Positions 1 to 6,488 of a DNA stretch of 14,417 bases are shown piece after piece. Location of the stretch: positions 1-14,417 of the forward strand of contig JAUWBH010000159.1 of NCBI GenBank assembly GCA_030605085.1, read 5' to 3'. Every line of letters starts with the position of its first letter. Within the stretch, counting starts at the first letter, position 1. The notes beneath the pieces were generated by a model. The model worked only from the letters and a program-made list of their open reading frames with translations. It was not told where the DNA came from and searched no databases. This DNA comes from Promethearchaeota archaeon (lineage in GTDB: Archaea; Asgardarchaeota; Lokiarchaeia; Sigynarchaeales; SOKP01). Made by a program: the position numbers and the translations under genes.

Positions 1-16
1 TTCAATCGAAAATCTA

Positions 17-415
17 ATGAAAATAATTCAGAGCACAGACAAAACTGAGAAGGAAGATTACGATATATTAATCATTGAAGATCATGGCTCAACACGAAGT
101 TTAATCTCAAGTTATTTTAAAAAGAGAGGATATTCATGTAAAACAGCTCCGTTAGGGAGTACAGCACTTGAATTATTACAAATCTCCACACCTAAATTAA
201 TTTTATTGGACATTCTATTACCGGACATCAGTGGCTATGATATATGTAAAAGATTAAAAGCAAACGAGAATCTAAAAAATATTCCAATTTATTACATAAC
301 AGCGGTACCAGAGGTAGAAGTTGAAAAAAAATTAGATGAAACTGGAGCAGAGGGTTATTTTTCAAAACCTTTTAATTGGGATGAATTTGATAAATTGAAA
401 GTCTATCTGAATTAA
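17..415 (+). CDS. Stand-alone response regulator receiver protein (CheY-like)
   Basis: A 132-residue single-domain receiver with no output domain, so it probably acts by protein contact or as a phosphorelay intermediate in the cytoplasm. Seen: acidic pocket E21-D22 after strand 1 (YDILIIEDHG), phospho-acceptor D65 in LILLDILLPD, conserved T95 in YYITA, and K117 in YFSKPF, which completes the CheY active site. The phosphorylation chemistry is family knowledge. The first 16 residues are a short polar extension; the frame stays open to the left edge, so the true start could lie outside the window, but ATG 17 gives a complete domain. A TAA at 15-17 overlaps this ATG and may end an upstream gene (only four codons visible). 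The kinase gene follows after 10 bases, so the two are probably co-transcribed and functionally paired. Confidence 0.93.
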   Translation: MKIIQSTDKTEKEDYDILIIEDHGSTRSLISSYFKKRGYSCKTAPLGSTALELLQISTPKLILLDILLPDISGYDICKRLKANENLKNIPIYYITAVPEVEVEKKLDETGAEGYFSKPFNWDEFDKLKVYLN

Positions 416-425
416 TTTTGTAAGG

Positions 426-1853
426 TTGGGTGAAAAAAATTTGTTTTTTCAGGACTATATTATTGGTGACGAAATTTCTATTTTCTTACATATTGTTTTC
501 CTTATTTTGTTTGGTTTAGGGTTAATTTTAACTATTCGTAAGTATCACCGTAAAAGATCTCACAAAAATTTAATATTTATCTTTTTGATGGCTATAGGAG
601 TCTCTTCCACAATAGCAGATTACATTACATTTCATACAACTGAAGCCCCGATAAGACCGTTCTTTGGTTTAATTGTAATATCATCTATTATTTGTTCACT
701 ATTTATAATTAATAAAAAATTAGAAAAAACGCTGGAAGAAAGAACAAAAGAAGTTGAATTATCCGAAGAAAAATACCGCACACTAGTAAACAATATTATT
801 GATGTAATTGTTCAAATTTCTAAAAATCTTAAGATTATTTACATAAGTCCTCAAGTGAAAGATTTTTTTGGATATAATCAGGAAGAAATGCTTAATCAAA
901 ATATTTCTAAATATATTCATCAAGAAGATATTCAAAAGGTTGAGAGCGAGTTTAAAAACGCTTTTAATAACGGAAAAAATATGATAATTGATTGTAAAAT
1001 GTTAAAAAGTTCTAAAAAAATAATTCAAGTCTTAATTAGTGGAAGTTTGGTTAAAATCGATAAGGAAGAGAAAATAATTGCCGTTATAAGGGATATCACA
1101 GACCAAAAAAAGGCGGAGATAATGATTAAAGAGCAATTTAAGAAACTTAAAGAGTTGGATCAGATAAGAAGTGATTTAGTAAGAAGAACATCGCACGAAT
1201 TAAAAACTCCTCTTAATTCTATTTATAGTTCTTCTCAATATCTTTTAAAGGATTATAAAGACGAAATGAACGAGGAGATTCTAAACGTTGTAAGAGTTAT
1301 CAACAGAGATGGGAAAAGACTGAATGATCTCGTTAGAAATTTACTTGATGCGTATTATTTAGAATCAAATGGAATAAATTTAAAAAAAGAAAGATGTGAT
1401 ATTGTTAAGATATTACGGAATTGCGCAAATGATTTAGTATTCTCTTTAAAGGAACGAGATTTATTTTTAAAAATTGACCTTACCGGTGAATTTTATATTG
1501 AGCTGGATAAAACTCGGATTGAACAAATAATTTTAAACTTATTATCGAACGCTATAAAGAATACACCACCTAAAGGCTTAATTTATATTACTCTGAAACC
1601 AGATTCTAAATATGTTAATATTATCATTCGAGATACGGGTATTGGATTAACTAAAGAAGAAAAGGAAAATCTCTTCAAAAAATTCGGAAAAATCGAAAGA
1701 CAAATTGAAGGTAAGTATTTAGATACAGAAGGCTCTGGTCTGGGGTTATATATTTCTAAAGAACTTGTCGAATTACATGGTGGAAAAATTTTGGTTCAAT
1801 CAGAAGGTCGAAATAAAGGTTCTATCTTTACTGTACGGTTATCGATCGTTTAA
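426..1853 (+). CDS. Membrane-bound PAS sensor histidine kinase
   Basis: About 475 residues. Three hydrophobic segments (about 18-40, 48-69, 79-98) anchor it in the membrane, followed by a short coiled coil and a PAS domain (about 113-230, ending IRDITDQKKAE). The HisKA dimerisation helix has a classical H-box SHELKTP with phospho-acceptor H257. The ATPase domain shows the N-box (N371, N375), G1 box DTGIG (403-407) and G2 box GSGLGL (436-441). All catalytic elements are present, so it should be active. The longest form starts at TTG 426; a second in-frame TTG at 441 has a better-placed ribosome binding site (GGGTGA, 428-433) and may be the real start, removing five residues. There is no ATG before the second helix. 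It lies 10 bases after a receiver gene, its likely partner. Its last few codons recur elsewhere in the window. The ligand sensed is unknown. Confidence 0.93.
   Translation: MGEKNLFFQDYIIGDEISIFLHIVFLILFGLGLILTIRKYHRKRSHKNLIFIFLMAIGVSSTIADYITFHTTEAPIRPFFGLIVISSIICSLFIINKKLEKTLEERTKEVELSEEKYRTLVNNIIDVIVQISKNLKIIYISPQVKDFFGYNQEEMLNQNISKYIHQEDIQKVESEFKNAFNNGKNMIIDCKMLKSSKKIIQVLISGSLVKIDKEEKIIAVIRDITDQKKAEIMIKEQFKKLKELDQIRSDLVRRTSHELKTPLNSIYSSSQYLLKDYKDEMNEEILNVVRVINRDGKRLNDLVRNLLDAYYLESNGINLKKERCDIVKILRNCANDLVFSLKERDLFLKIDLTGEFYIELDKTRIEQIILNLLSNAIKNTPPKGLIYITLKPDSKYVNIIIRDTGIGLTKEEKENLFKKFGKIERQIEGKYLDTEGSGLGLYISKELVELHGGKILVQSEGRNKGSIFTVRLSIV
428..433 (+). promoter_or_regulatory. Ribosome binding site bearing on the kinase start
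   Basis: GGGTGA pairs with the archaeal anti-Shine-Dalgarno (complement GGTGAT). It sits seven bases before the TTG at 441, normal spacing, but inside the codons that follow the TTG at 426. It therefore favours 441 as the initiation codon. This is inferred from spacing alone. Confidence 0.45.
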
Positions 1854-1857
1854 ACTC

Positions 1858-1865
1858 TTTTTTTT
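1858..1865 (+). terminator. T-run terminator after the plus-strand kinase
   Basis: A run of eight T begins four bases after the TAA stop. Archaeal RNA polymerase commonly terminates at such tracts without a stable hairpin, and none is seen here. In the duplicate copy the run is interrupted by a C. Confidence 0.45.
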
Positions 1866-1875
1866 CCAAAGATAA

Positions 1876-1956
1876 TTAATAATTTGTTGCTAATGCTCTA
1901 CCAATAGTTTCTCCTATAAGTGCTAGACCAAGCGAGCTTAAAATAAATTCGAATAT
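1876..1956 (-). CDS. Possible 26-residue hydrophobic peptide with an ATA start, copy A
   Basis: Downstream of the one-PAS kinase on the same strand lies a short frame reading FEFILSSLGLALIGETIG and ending ALATNY. It looks like a single small membrane helix with glycine spacing. No ATG, GTG or TTG opens it. An ATA codon at 1954-1956 follows AAGGAAG (1965-1971) with eight bases between, a good ribosome-binding spacing. The same frame, motif and ATA are retained in the duplicate at 3564-3644 with one residue change (E to Q) and one silent change. It could also be the 3' scrap of a lost gene copied along with the block. Confidence 0.25.
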   Translation of the reverse strand: MFEFILSSLGLALIGETIGRALATNY

Positions 1957-2000
1957 GTTAAATTCTTCCTTTTAAGTGAATTACCAATCTATTATTATAT

Positions 2001-3278
2001 TTAGGGTACTTCTTTAAGCAATACTACGAAATTACTCCCTTCTTTATAATTTCCTTTTATTCTATCCTCAACATAGATCTTACCCCCGTACTTATCCACG
2101 ATCTTTTTGACGAGAGACAAGCCCATTCCCATTCCCCGCTTGCTAATATTCTCTGTGTATTGTCTCTCGAATAGATTGCCTTTTTTCTCGTCTGGTATGC
2201 CCATTCCGTAATCTTTAAACTCAAACTTAATATATTTAATGTTCTCTGCTCGAATTTTAGATACTATTATCTCTACCATACTTTCTTTGTCGTCATCACT
2301 GAATTTTATAGCATTATTTAAGAGGTTGTCAAAAACATCAATCAGAAGCTCGTCCCCTATTATCTTCAAATCATTGGATAATCCTTCAATTTGTATATTA
2401 ATGTTCTTCTCATGGAAGCTATTTTTAGTGTTTTCCACTGATTTATCTAATACATCAAAAACGCCAATAGGAATTAATTGAATCTCGGTTTCTTCTAATT
2501 TTGACAATGTTCTCACTTTCGATATTAAAGAAGTACCCCTTTTAACGTGCTTTCTAACGATTTTAGAAATATCCCCAAAGTCCTTTAACTTCTCAGGATC
2601 GTTTCGGAAATAAGAATAATACTCTGCAGTTGATAAAATGCTCTGGAGTATGTTGCTTATGTCGTGGGCAAACAAATCCTTGTAAAAATTGACGAGGTTA
2701 TATGCTTCTCGGTATTTCTCTTCGGATTCTTTCAAATCCTTAGTCCTTTCTTCTATTCGTTGCTCTAATTCTTTATTTAATTTTTTCAATTTTTCTTCGG
2801 ATTGTTTTATCTTTAATTCCACTTCTTTTCTTTTTGTTATATCCTTTATAAAAATTTGTATTAAAGATACCTTGCTTCCTTTTACAAATGACGTTTCCAA
2901 GGTTATCCAGAATGTTTTACCATCCCCTCTAGATATTTCGAATTCAATTGGCTCTAGATAACCTTGTTTAAGTAAACGTTTGAATCTCTCTTTTAATACT
3001 TTATCTAGATTTTCAAATCTAGGATCTCCCTTCGATAGAAATAATCTTATAACATCCCTGAAGCTCTTTCCAATCAAATCTTCTTTCTTGAATATTGACA
3101 TAAATTTATTCATAGTGTCATTACAATCAACTATAATCCCTCTTAAATTTACGAGCCAAACGGCGTAGGGCGAGGTATTAAATAAATGGCGGTATTTTAC
3201 CTCGGATTCTTTTAATTTATCATCGATTTCAATTAATCTATTTTCTAACTCGTTTAAATTTGACAATTTTATGCCCAT
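2001..3278 (-). CDS. Soluble PAS histidine kinase (one PAS domain)
   Basis: A 425-residue protein without membrane segments, so a cytoplasmic sensor. Order: short N-terminal helix, PAS domain (about 26-150, ending IKDITKRKEVE), coiled-coil linker (about 156-188), H-box region with likely phospho-acceptor H205 in DLFAHDISNI, and ATPase domain with N318/N322, DYGMG (356-360) and RGMGMGL (381-387). The H-box reads HDxxN rather than the classical HExxxP, a less common dimerisation-domain type. The ATG has three G directly before it, too close for an ideal ribosome site. A TATA-like box lies 63 bases upstream. Residues 183-425 are about 92 percent identical to the end of the three-PAS kinase, a clear duplicate. 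No receiver gene adjoins it, so it may share the receiver at 5750-6127. Confidence 0.93.
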   Translation of the reverse strand: MGIKLSNLNELENRLIEIDDKLKESEVKYRHLFNTSPYAVWLVNLRGIIVDCNDTMNKFMSIFKKEDLIGKSFRDVIRLFLSKGDPRFENLDKVLKERFKRLLKQGYLEPIEFEISRGDGKTFWITLETSFVKGSKVSLIQIFIKDITKRKEVELKIKQSEEKLKKLNKELEQRIEERTKDLKESEEKYREAYNLVNFYKDLFAHDISNILQSILSTAEYYSYFRNDPEKLKDFGDISKIVRKHVKRGTSLISKVRTLSKLEETEIQLIPIGVFDVLDKSVENTKNSFHEKNINIQIEGLSNDLKIIGDELLIDVFDNLLNNAIKFSDDDKESMVEIIVSKIRAENIKYIKFEFKDYGMGIPDEKKGNLFERQYTENISKRGMGMGLSLVKKIVDKYGGKIYVEDRIKGNYKEGSNFVVLLKEVP

Positions 3279-3292
3279 CCCTTTTTTTTGTT

Positions 3293-3330
3293 TATGATAT
3301 AGTTATATTATCATATCATAATATCATCAT
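3293..3330 (-). promoter_or_regulatory. Clustered TATCAT repeats in the kinase 5' region
   Basis: TATCAT starts at 3309, 3314 and 3322, and TATGATA at 3293-3299 is the inverted partner of TATCATA at 3309-3315 (nine-base gap). The cluster lies between the TATA-like box and the ATG, around the expected transcript start, where an archaeal repressor would bind. It could also be chance in A+T-rich DNA. Confidence 0.3.
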
Positions 3331-3340
3331 ATGAAAACAA

Positions 3341-3348
3341 TTATATAA
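3341..3348 (-). promoter_or_regulatory. TATA-like box for the one-PAS kinase
   Basis: TTATATAA, preceded on the minus strand by AAAGG. Transcription would start about 25 bases downstream, near 3318, leaving a leader of about 40 bases before the ATG. Prediction from sequence only. Confidence 0.4.
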
Positions 3349-3426
3349 CCTTTGTGTAAAAAAATATGAAAAAAAAACATTATTGACAAACTACACTCAC
3401 CCGACAAAAATAGAGACGGGGTGAAC

Positions 3427-3519
3427 TCACAATTTTTTATTATACATTCTTTCATCTAAAATATTTGAGAATGCTTCGAAAACTTCTTCAGGCTGTCTGT
3501 CAGGATCCTTAAGTATCAT
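3427..3519 (-). other. Possible 30-codon ORF, perhaps a gene remnant
   Basis: ATG to TGA frame starting MILKDPDRQPEEVF and ending MYNKKL. The composition (charged, with Pro, Arg and Asp) looks more like protein than the surrounding A+T-rich spacer. An in-frame TAA lies two codons before the ATG. No ribosome site or recognised family. It sits between the two copies of the duplicated block and may be the end of a lost gene. Just 3' of it (about 3397-3424) a TCACCC/GGGTGA inverted pair is seen. Confidence 0.2.
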
Positions 3520-3524
3520 ATTTT

Positions 3525-4427
3525 GTTACCGATCGTTTAAACTCTTTTTTCTTCCAAAGAAAATTAATAATTTGTTGCTAATGCTCTACCAATAGTTTCT
3601 CCTATAAGTGCCAGACCAAGCGAGCTTAAAATAAATTGGAATATGTTAAATTCTTCCTTTTGAGGGAATTACTAATCCATTATTATATTTAGGGTGCTTC
3701 TTTAAGCAATACTACGAAATTACTCCCTTCCTTATAATTTCCTTTTATTCTATCCTCAACATAGATCTTGCCCCCGTACTTATCCACGATCTTTTTGACG
3801 AGAGACAAGCCCATTCCCATTCCCCGCTTGCTAATATCCTCTGTGTATTGTCTCTCGAATAGATTGCCTTTTCTCTCGTCTGGTATGCCCATTCCGTAAT
3901 CTTTAAACTCAAACTTAATATATTTGATGTTCTCTGCTCGAATTTTAGATATTACTATCTCTACCATACTTTCTTTGTCGTCATCACTGAATTTTATAGC
4001 ATTATTTAAGAGGTTGTCAAAAACATCAATCAGAAGCTCGCCCCCTAATATCTTCGCATCTTTGGATAGTCCTTCAATTTGTATATTAATGTTCTTCTCA
4101 TGGAAGCTATTTTTAGCGTTTTCCACTGATTTATCTAATACATTAAAAACGCCAATAGGAACTAATTGAATCTCGGTTTCTTCTAATTTTGACAATGTTC
4201 TCACTTTCGATATTAAAGAAGTTCCCCTTCTAATGTGCACTTTAACGAGTTCAGAAATATCCCCAAAGTCTTTTAATTTCTCAGGATCGTTTCGGAAATA
4301 AGAATAATACTCTGCAGCTGATAAAATGCTCTGGAGTATGTTGTTCATGTCGTGGGCAAACAAATCTTTGTAAAAATTGACCAGATTGTACGCTTCTCGG
4401 TATTTTTCTTCGGATTCTTTTAATTTT
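3525..4427. repeat. Duplicated block, copy B
   Basis: Second copy of the 1838-2739 block. It begins GTTACCGATCGTTTAA, the stop-bearing end of a plus-strand kinase, but here the rest of that kinase is missing. It then runs through the spacer into the catalytic core of the three-PAS kinase. The isolated kinase tail implies that the block was copied from the arrangement seen at copy A, or that both derive from a common source. Confidence 0.9.
3564..3644 (-). CDS. Possible 26-residue hydrophobic peptide with an ATA start, copy B
   Basis: Duplicate of the small frame at 1876-1956, in the same position after a kinase on the same strand. It reads FQFILSSLGLALIGETIG and has the same TAA and the same AAGGAAG eight bases before the ATA. 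Only two bases of the frame differ between copies, while the flanks show about five substitutions plus an indel. That hints at constraint, but the numbers are too small to prove it. Confidence 0.22.
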   Translation of the reverse strand: MFQFILSSLGLALIGETIGRALATNY

Positions 4428-5674
4428 TCTTCCGCTTCCTTGCGTTTGGTAATATCACGAACTACACTAACCCATCCAAATCGATGTTTTTGTTCATCAA
4501 AGAGGGGCAAGACGCTATGTTCTGTATTAAATATAGTACCATCTTTCCGCTTCATTTTGAATTCAAAATTTTTTAAAAATCCATATTTCTCTATGGCAGG
4601 GTATAAATTTCCTCTGAATTCTTCTAAATATTCTTCATTAACATGTAAAAAATTAGTTGTTTGACCAATCATTTCTTTATGAGTATATCCAAAAATTTCT
4701 GTTGCTGAAGGGTTACATTCAAGAATTTCAACTGTTTCAGCATCAATAATAAAGACAGCATCATGTAAACTATAAAGAGTCTTTTCAAGTAGTTGTTTAC
4801 TCTCTTTTAATTTTAGTTCTGCTCTCTTACGCTTGGTGATGTTTTGTGCAACCTCAACAATGCCTATCGTATTACCTTTATCATCGTGGATAGGATAACA
4901 ACTCACATTCCATATCCTTCTATCTGGCGTAATCATTTCTCTCGTCGTTGGTTGATTTATAGTAAGGGCGGTTATTACTGGACAATTTACACATGGTTCA
5001 CTACAATTATGCCAAATTTCATGGCATTTATGTCCAACTAATTGTTCTGGAGATAAGTTTACTGAATCACCTGCTGCTTTATTTGCCCATATAATTTTAT
5101 TTGTCGTATCTTGAAAGACGATAATCTCTGAAATGCTTTCTAATATTAGTGCCTTTTCTTTCTCAGATTCTTTTAAGACTTTAGTCCTTTCTTTAACTTT
5201 TAGTTCTAACTCTTTATTTAATTTTTTCAGTTTTTCTTTGGATTCTTTTAATTTATTCTCAGAAAGCTTTAGATTGGTGATGTCCTGAACTTGATTTAAA
5301 TAATAACTAACAGAACCTTTTGATTTCAAATATATTGGAGAAATTATCGCACTAAAATAAAAGATCCCTGATTTACCTGCTTTTAATCTTTTTTTAACTT
5401 CCTTAAAATTATAGACGCCTTCAAATCTTACTGTCTCACCTTTAAGCAATTTTTCTTTTTCATCCTTCGGGAGATTAGGATCATTAAACATGTCGAAACC
5501 TTTTATTTCTTCTACATTAGATACATTGATTAAGTCTAAACAAGCTTTATTTGTATTAATAAGTTTACCTTCTGAATCATATAGCGTAATAGCGATAGGT
5601 GATTCCATAAAAATACTTCTGTATCTTTCTTCATATTCTGTTAATTTCCCTTCACCTTCGGACATTTCCTTCAT
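3689..5674 (-). CDS. Soluble three-PAS histidine kinase
   Basis: A 661-residue cytoplasmic sensor kinase. Three PAS domains (about 12-135, 173-283, 292-413, each ending in a D-I/N-I-T type signature) are joined by coiled-coil linkers. The core has likely phospho-acceptor H441 (LFAHDMNNI), N554/N558, DYGMG (592-596) and RGMGMGL (617-623). PAS2 carries a cysteine cluster, C217, C224, C228 and C231, in CHEIWHNCSEPCVNCPV, a pattern known in some archaeal and deltaproteobacterial PAS domains and able in principle to hold a metal or redox centre. Residues 419-661 duplicate the end of the one-PAS kinase, and the linker at 140-172 matches that kinase's linker, so PAS2-PAS3 look inserted between linker and core. 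Two starts compete: M1 and M4 (5665, preceded by AAGGA). It lies 75 bases downstream of a receiver gene, probably one operon. Confidence 0.94.
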   Translation of the reverse strand: MKEMSEGEGKLTEYEERYRSIFMESPIAITLYDSEGKLINTNKACLDLINVSNVEEIKGFDMFNDPNLPKDEKEKLLKGETVRFEGVYNFKEVKKRLKAGKSGIFYFSAIISPIYLKSKGSVSYYLNQVQDITNLKLSENKLKESKEKLKKLNKELELKVKERTKVLKESEKEKALILESISEIIVFQDTTNKIIWANKAAGDSVNLSPEQLVGHKCHEIWHNCSEPCVNCPVITALTINQPTTREMITPDRRIWNVSCYPIHDDKGNTIGIVEVAQNITKRKRAELKLKESKQLLEKTLYSLHDAVFIIDAETVEILECNPSATEIFGYTHKEMIGQTTNFLHVNEEYLEEFRGNLYPAIEKYGFLKNFEFKMKRKDGTIFNTEHSVLPLFDEQKHRFGWVSVVRDITKRKEAEEKLKESEEKYREAYNLVNFYKDLFAHDMNNILQSILSAAEYYSYFRNDPEKLKDFGDISELVKVHIRRGTSLISKVRTLSKLEETEIQLVPIGVFNVLDKSVENAKNSFHEKNINIQIEGLSKDAKILGGELLIDVFDNLLNNAIKFSDDDKESMVEIVISKIRAENIKYIKFEFKDYGMGIPDERKGNLFERQYTEDISKRGMGMGLSLVKKIVDKYGGKIYVEDRIKGNYKEGSNFVVLLKEAP

Positions 5675-5749
5675 CCTTTTTTCCGTTTTATTTCAACCCG
5701 ATTATTTTAATTTTCATAACTAATTCATTCTATCATTAATATTAACAAA

Positions 5750-6127
5750 CTATATTTCAACTATCTTTTCATTTAGTGCCTCATTAATAGAATTTAACAA
5801 CTCATCGAAACTAAAAGGCTTATTAACAACTCTAAATACTCCAACATTTAGAGCTTCTTCCTTAATTTCACTATCAGCCGTCGCAAAAATTATTTTTGAA
5901 AAACAACCCATTTTCAATATCTCAACTGTCGCTTCTATACCGTTTTTAATTGGCATTCTATGGTCCATAAGTATGACATCTGGCTTTTCTGGTAATGTTT
6001 TAAATTTATCTATAGCCAATTGTCCATCAGCTGCCGTTCCGATTACTTTAAATCCAAATGCTTCAAGGAATCTCTTAAGTAAATCCACGATGTGAGGATC
6101 GTCGTCAACAATTAGGATTTTAGCTAT
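5750..6127 (-). CDS. Response regulator receiver protein lacking a canonical start codon
   Basis: Read from the ATA at 6125-6127, the protein is 125 residues and begins (I/M)AKILIVDDDPHIVDLL, a textbook receiver N-terminus with acidic pocket D8-D9. Further on are D55 (VILMDHRMP), T83 and K103 (VNKPFSF), so the phosphorylation site is complete and no output domain follows. An in-frame TGA lies three codons before the ATA, with no ATG, GTG or TTG between. The first ordinary start, GTG at 6088, would delete strand 1 and the acidic pocket. Either ATA is used as start, or ATG mutated to ATA, or the base is a sequencing error. A GGGTTGAT stretch lies about 10 bases upstream. It precedes the three-PAS kinase on the same strand and is its likely partner. 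Confidence 0.87.
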   Translation of the reverse strand: MAKILIVDDDPHIVDLLKRFLEAFGFKVIGTAADGQLAIDKFKTLPEKPDVILMDHRMPIKNGIEATVEILKMGCFSKIIFATADSEIKEEALNVGVFRVVNKPFSFDELLNSINEALNEKIVEI

Positions 6128-6209
6128 AGAATATCAACCCGCACGCAATCAATGAAATATTAAATAAATTGAAATTTTTACAATTGCAGAAATAAAAAAT
6201 AAAAAAAAA

Positions 6210-6276
6210 TCGATTGTTAAAAACTTACTGCTAATAATATAAAATTCGATTGTTAAAAACTTACTGCTAAAAATAT
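6210..6276. repeat. Two-copy direct repeat, 36-bp period
   Basis: A 31-base unit at 6210-6240 and 6246-6276 (one mismatch, T6235 versus A6271), starting TCGATTGTTAAAAACTTACT, with five bases (AAAAT) between. Two copies only, too few and too closely spaced for CRISPR. It lies between two divergent genes and could be a paired regulator site or a replication-slippage product. Confidence 0.85.
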
Positions 6277-6291
6277 TATTTTTTTTATTAT

Positions 6292-6342
6292 ACAGAAGGA
6301 TCTGGTCTTGGGTTATATATTGTTCGGTTACCGACTATTTAA
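6292..6342 (+). pseudogene. Relic of a histidine kinase C-terminus with internal deletion
   Basis: Seventeen in-frame codons read TEGSGLGLYIVRLPTI and a stop. The first ten match the G2 box of the plus-strand kinase at 1725-1853 at nucleotide level. The last seven resemble its terminal VRLSIV and stop. About 29 codons between are missing without breaking frame. Upstream is only A/T, so no gene can be expressed from it. It is a third trace of the same kinase tail, besides the intact one and the fragment at 3525-3540. Confidence 0.7.
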
Positions 6343-6450
6343 TTTTCGAACATTTTAATTATGATAAAATTATAGATTTTTAATCAAAATTACTTATATT
6401 AAGGAGATGTGTGATAAAAAACTAATCAAAAAGCTTTTTTAACACATGAA

Positions 6451-6458
6451 TATAAATA
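6451..6458 (+). promoter_or_regulatory. TATA-like box of the seven-helix membrane protein
   Basis: TATAAATA, 38 bases before the ATG. A transcript starting about 25 bases downstream would have a very short leader. Prediction only. Confidence 0.4.
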
Positions 6459-6474
6459 TTAATTAATTGAAAAA

Positions 6475-6479
6475 GAGGA
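6475..6479 (+). promoter_or_regulatory. Ribosome binding site of the membrane protein
   Basis: GAGGA nine bases before ATG 6489, normal Shine-Dalgarno spacing, which supports that start. Confidence 0.5.
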
Positions 6480-6488
6480 ATTTTCTTT

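Larger units (their letters stand above)
1838..2739. repeat. Duplicated block, copy A (kinase tail, spacer, kinase core)
   Basis: This stretch recurs in the same orientation at 3525-4427, offset 1687-1688 bases with one small indel near 1864. It contains the last five codons of the plus-strand kinase, the spacer, and the catalytic half of the minus-strand kinase. Only scattered substitutions were seen by eye (roughly 5 percent). Homology fades near 2739, where the two kinases have different upstream domains. The copies are long and coherent enough to be a true segmental duplication. Confidence 0.9.
6128..6488. other. Intergenic region between divergent genes
   Basis: No intact gene of normal size. 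It holds a promoter-like A+T tract for the receiver (TTTAATAT about 6156-6163, minus strand), a tandem repeat, a kinase 3'-end relic and the promoter of the membrane protein. At 6401-6442 an AAGGAG directly abuts an ATG opening an 11-residue frame (MCDKKLIKKLF). Its end contains the palindrome AAAAAGCTTTTT (6428-6439). I cannot assign a function to this mini-ORF. Confidence 0.5.

Noticed and set aside
1..16. End of an upstream gene (stop TAA at 15-17)
   Set aside because: Only four codons visible; cannot be supported.
3397..3424. Hairpin TCACCC/GGGTGA as terminator or riboswitch
   Set aside because: Six pairs with a 16-base loop and no T-run; too weak to call.
6210..6276. CRISPR array
   Set aside because: Only two repeat units with a five-base gap; no spacer-sized intervals and no cas genes.
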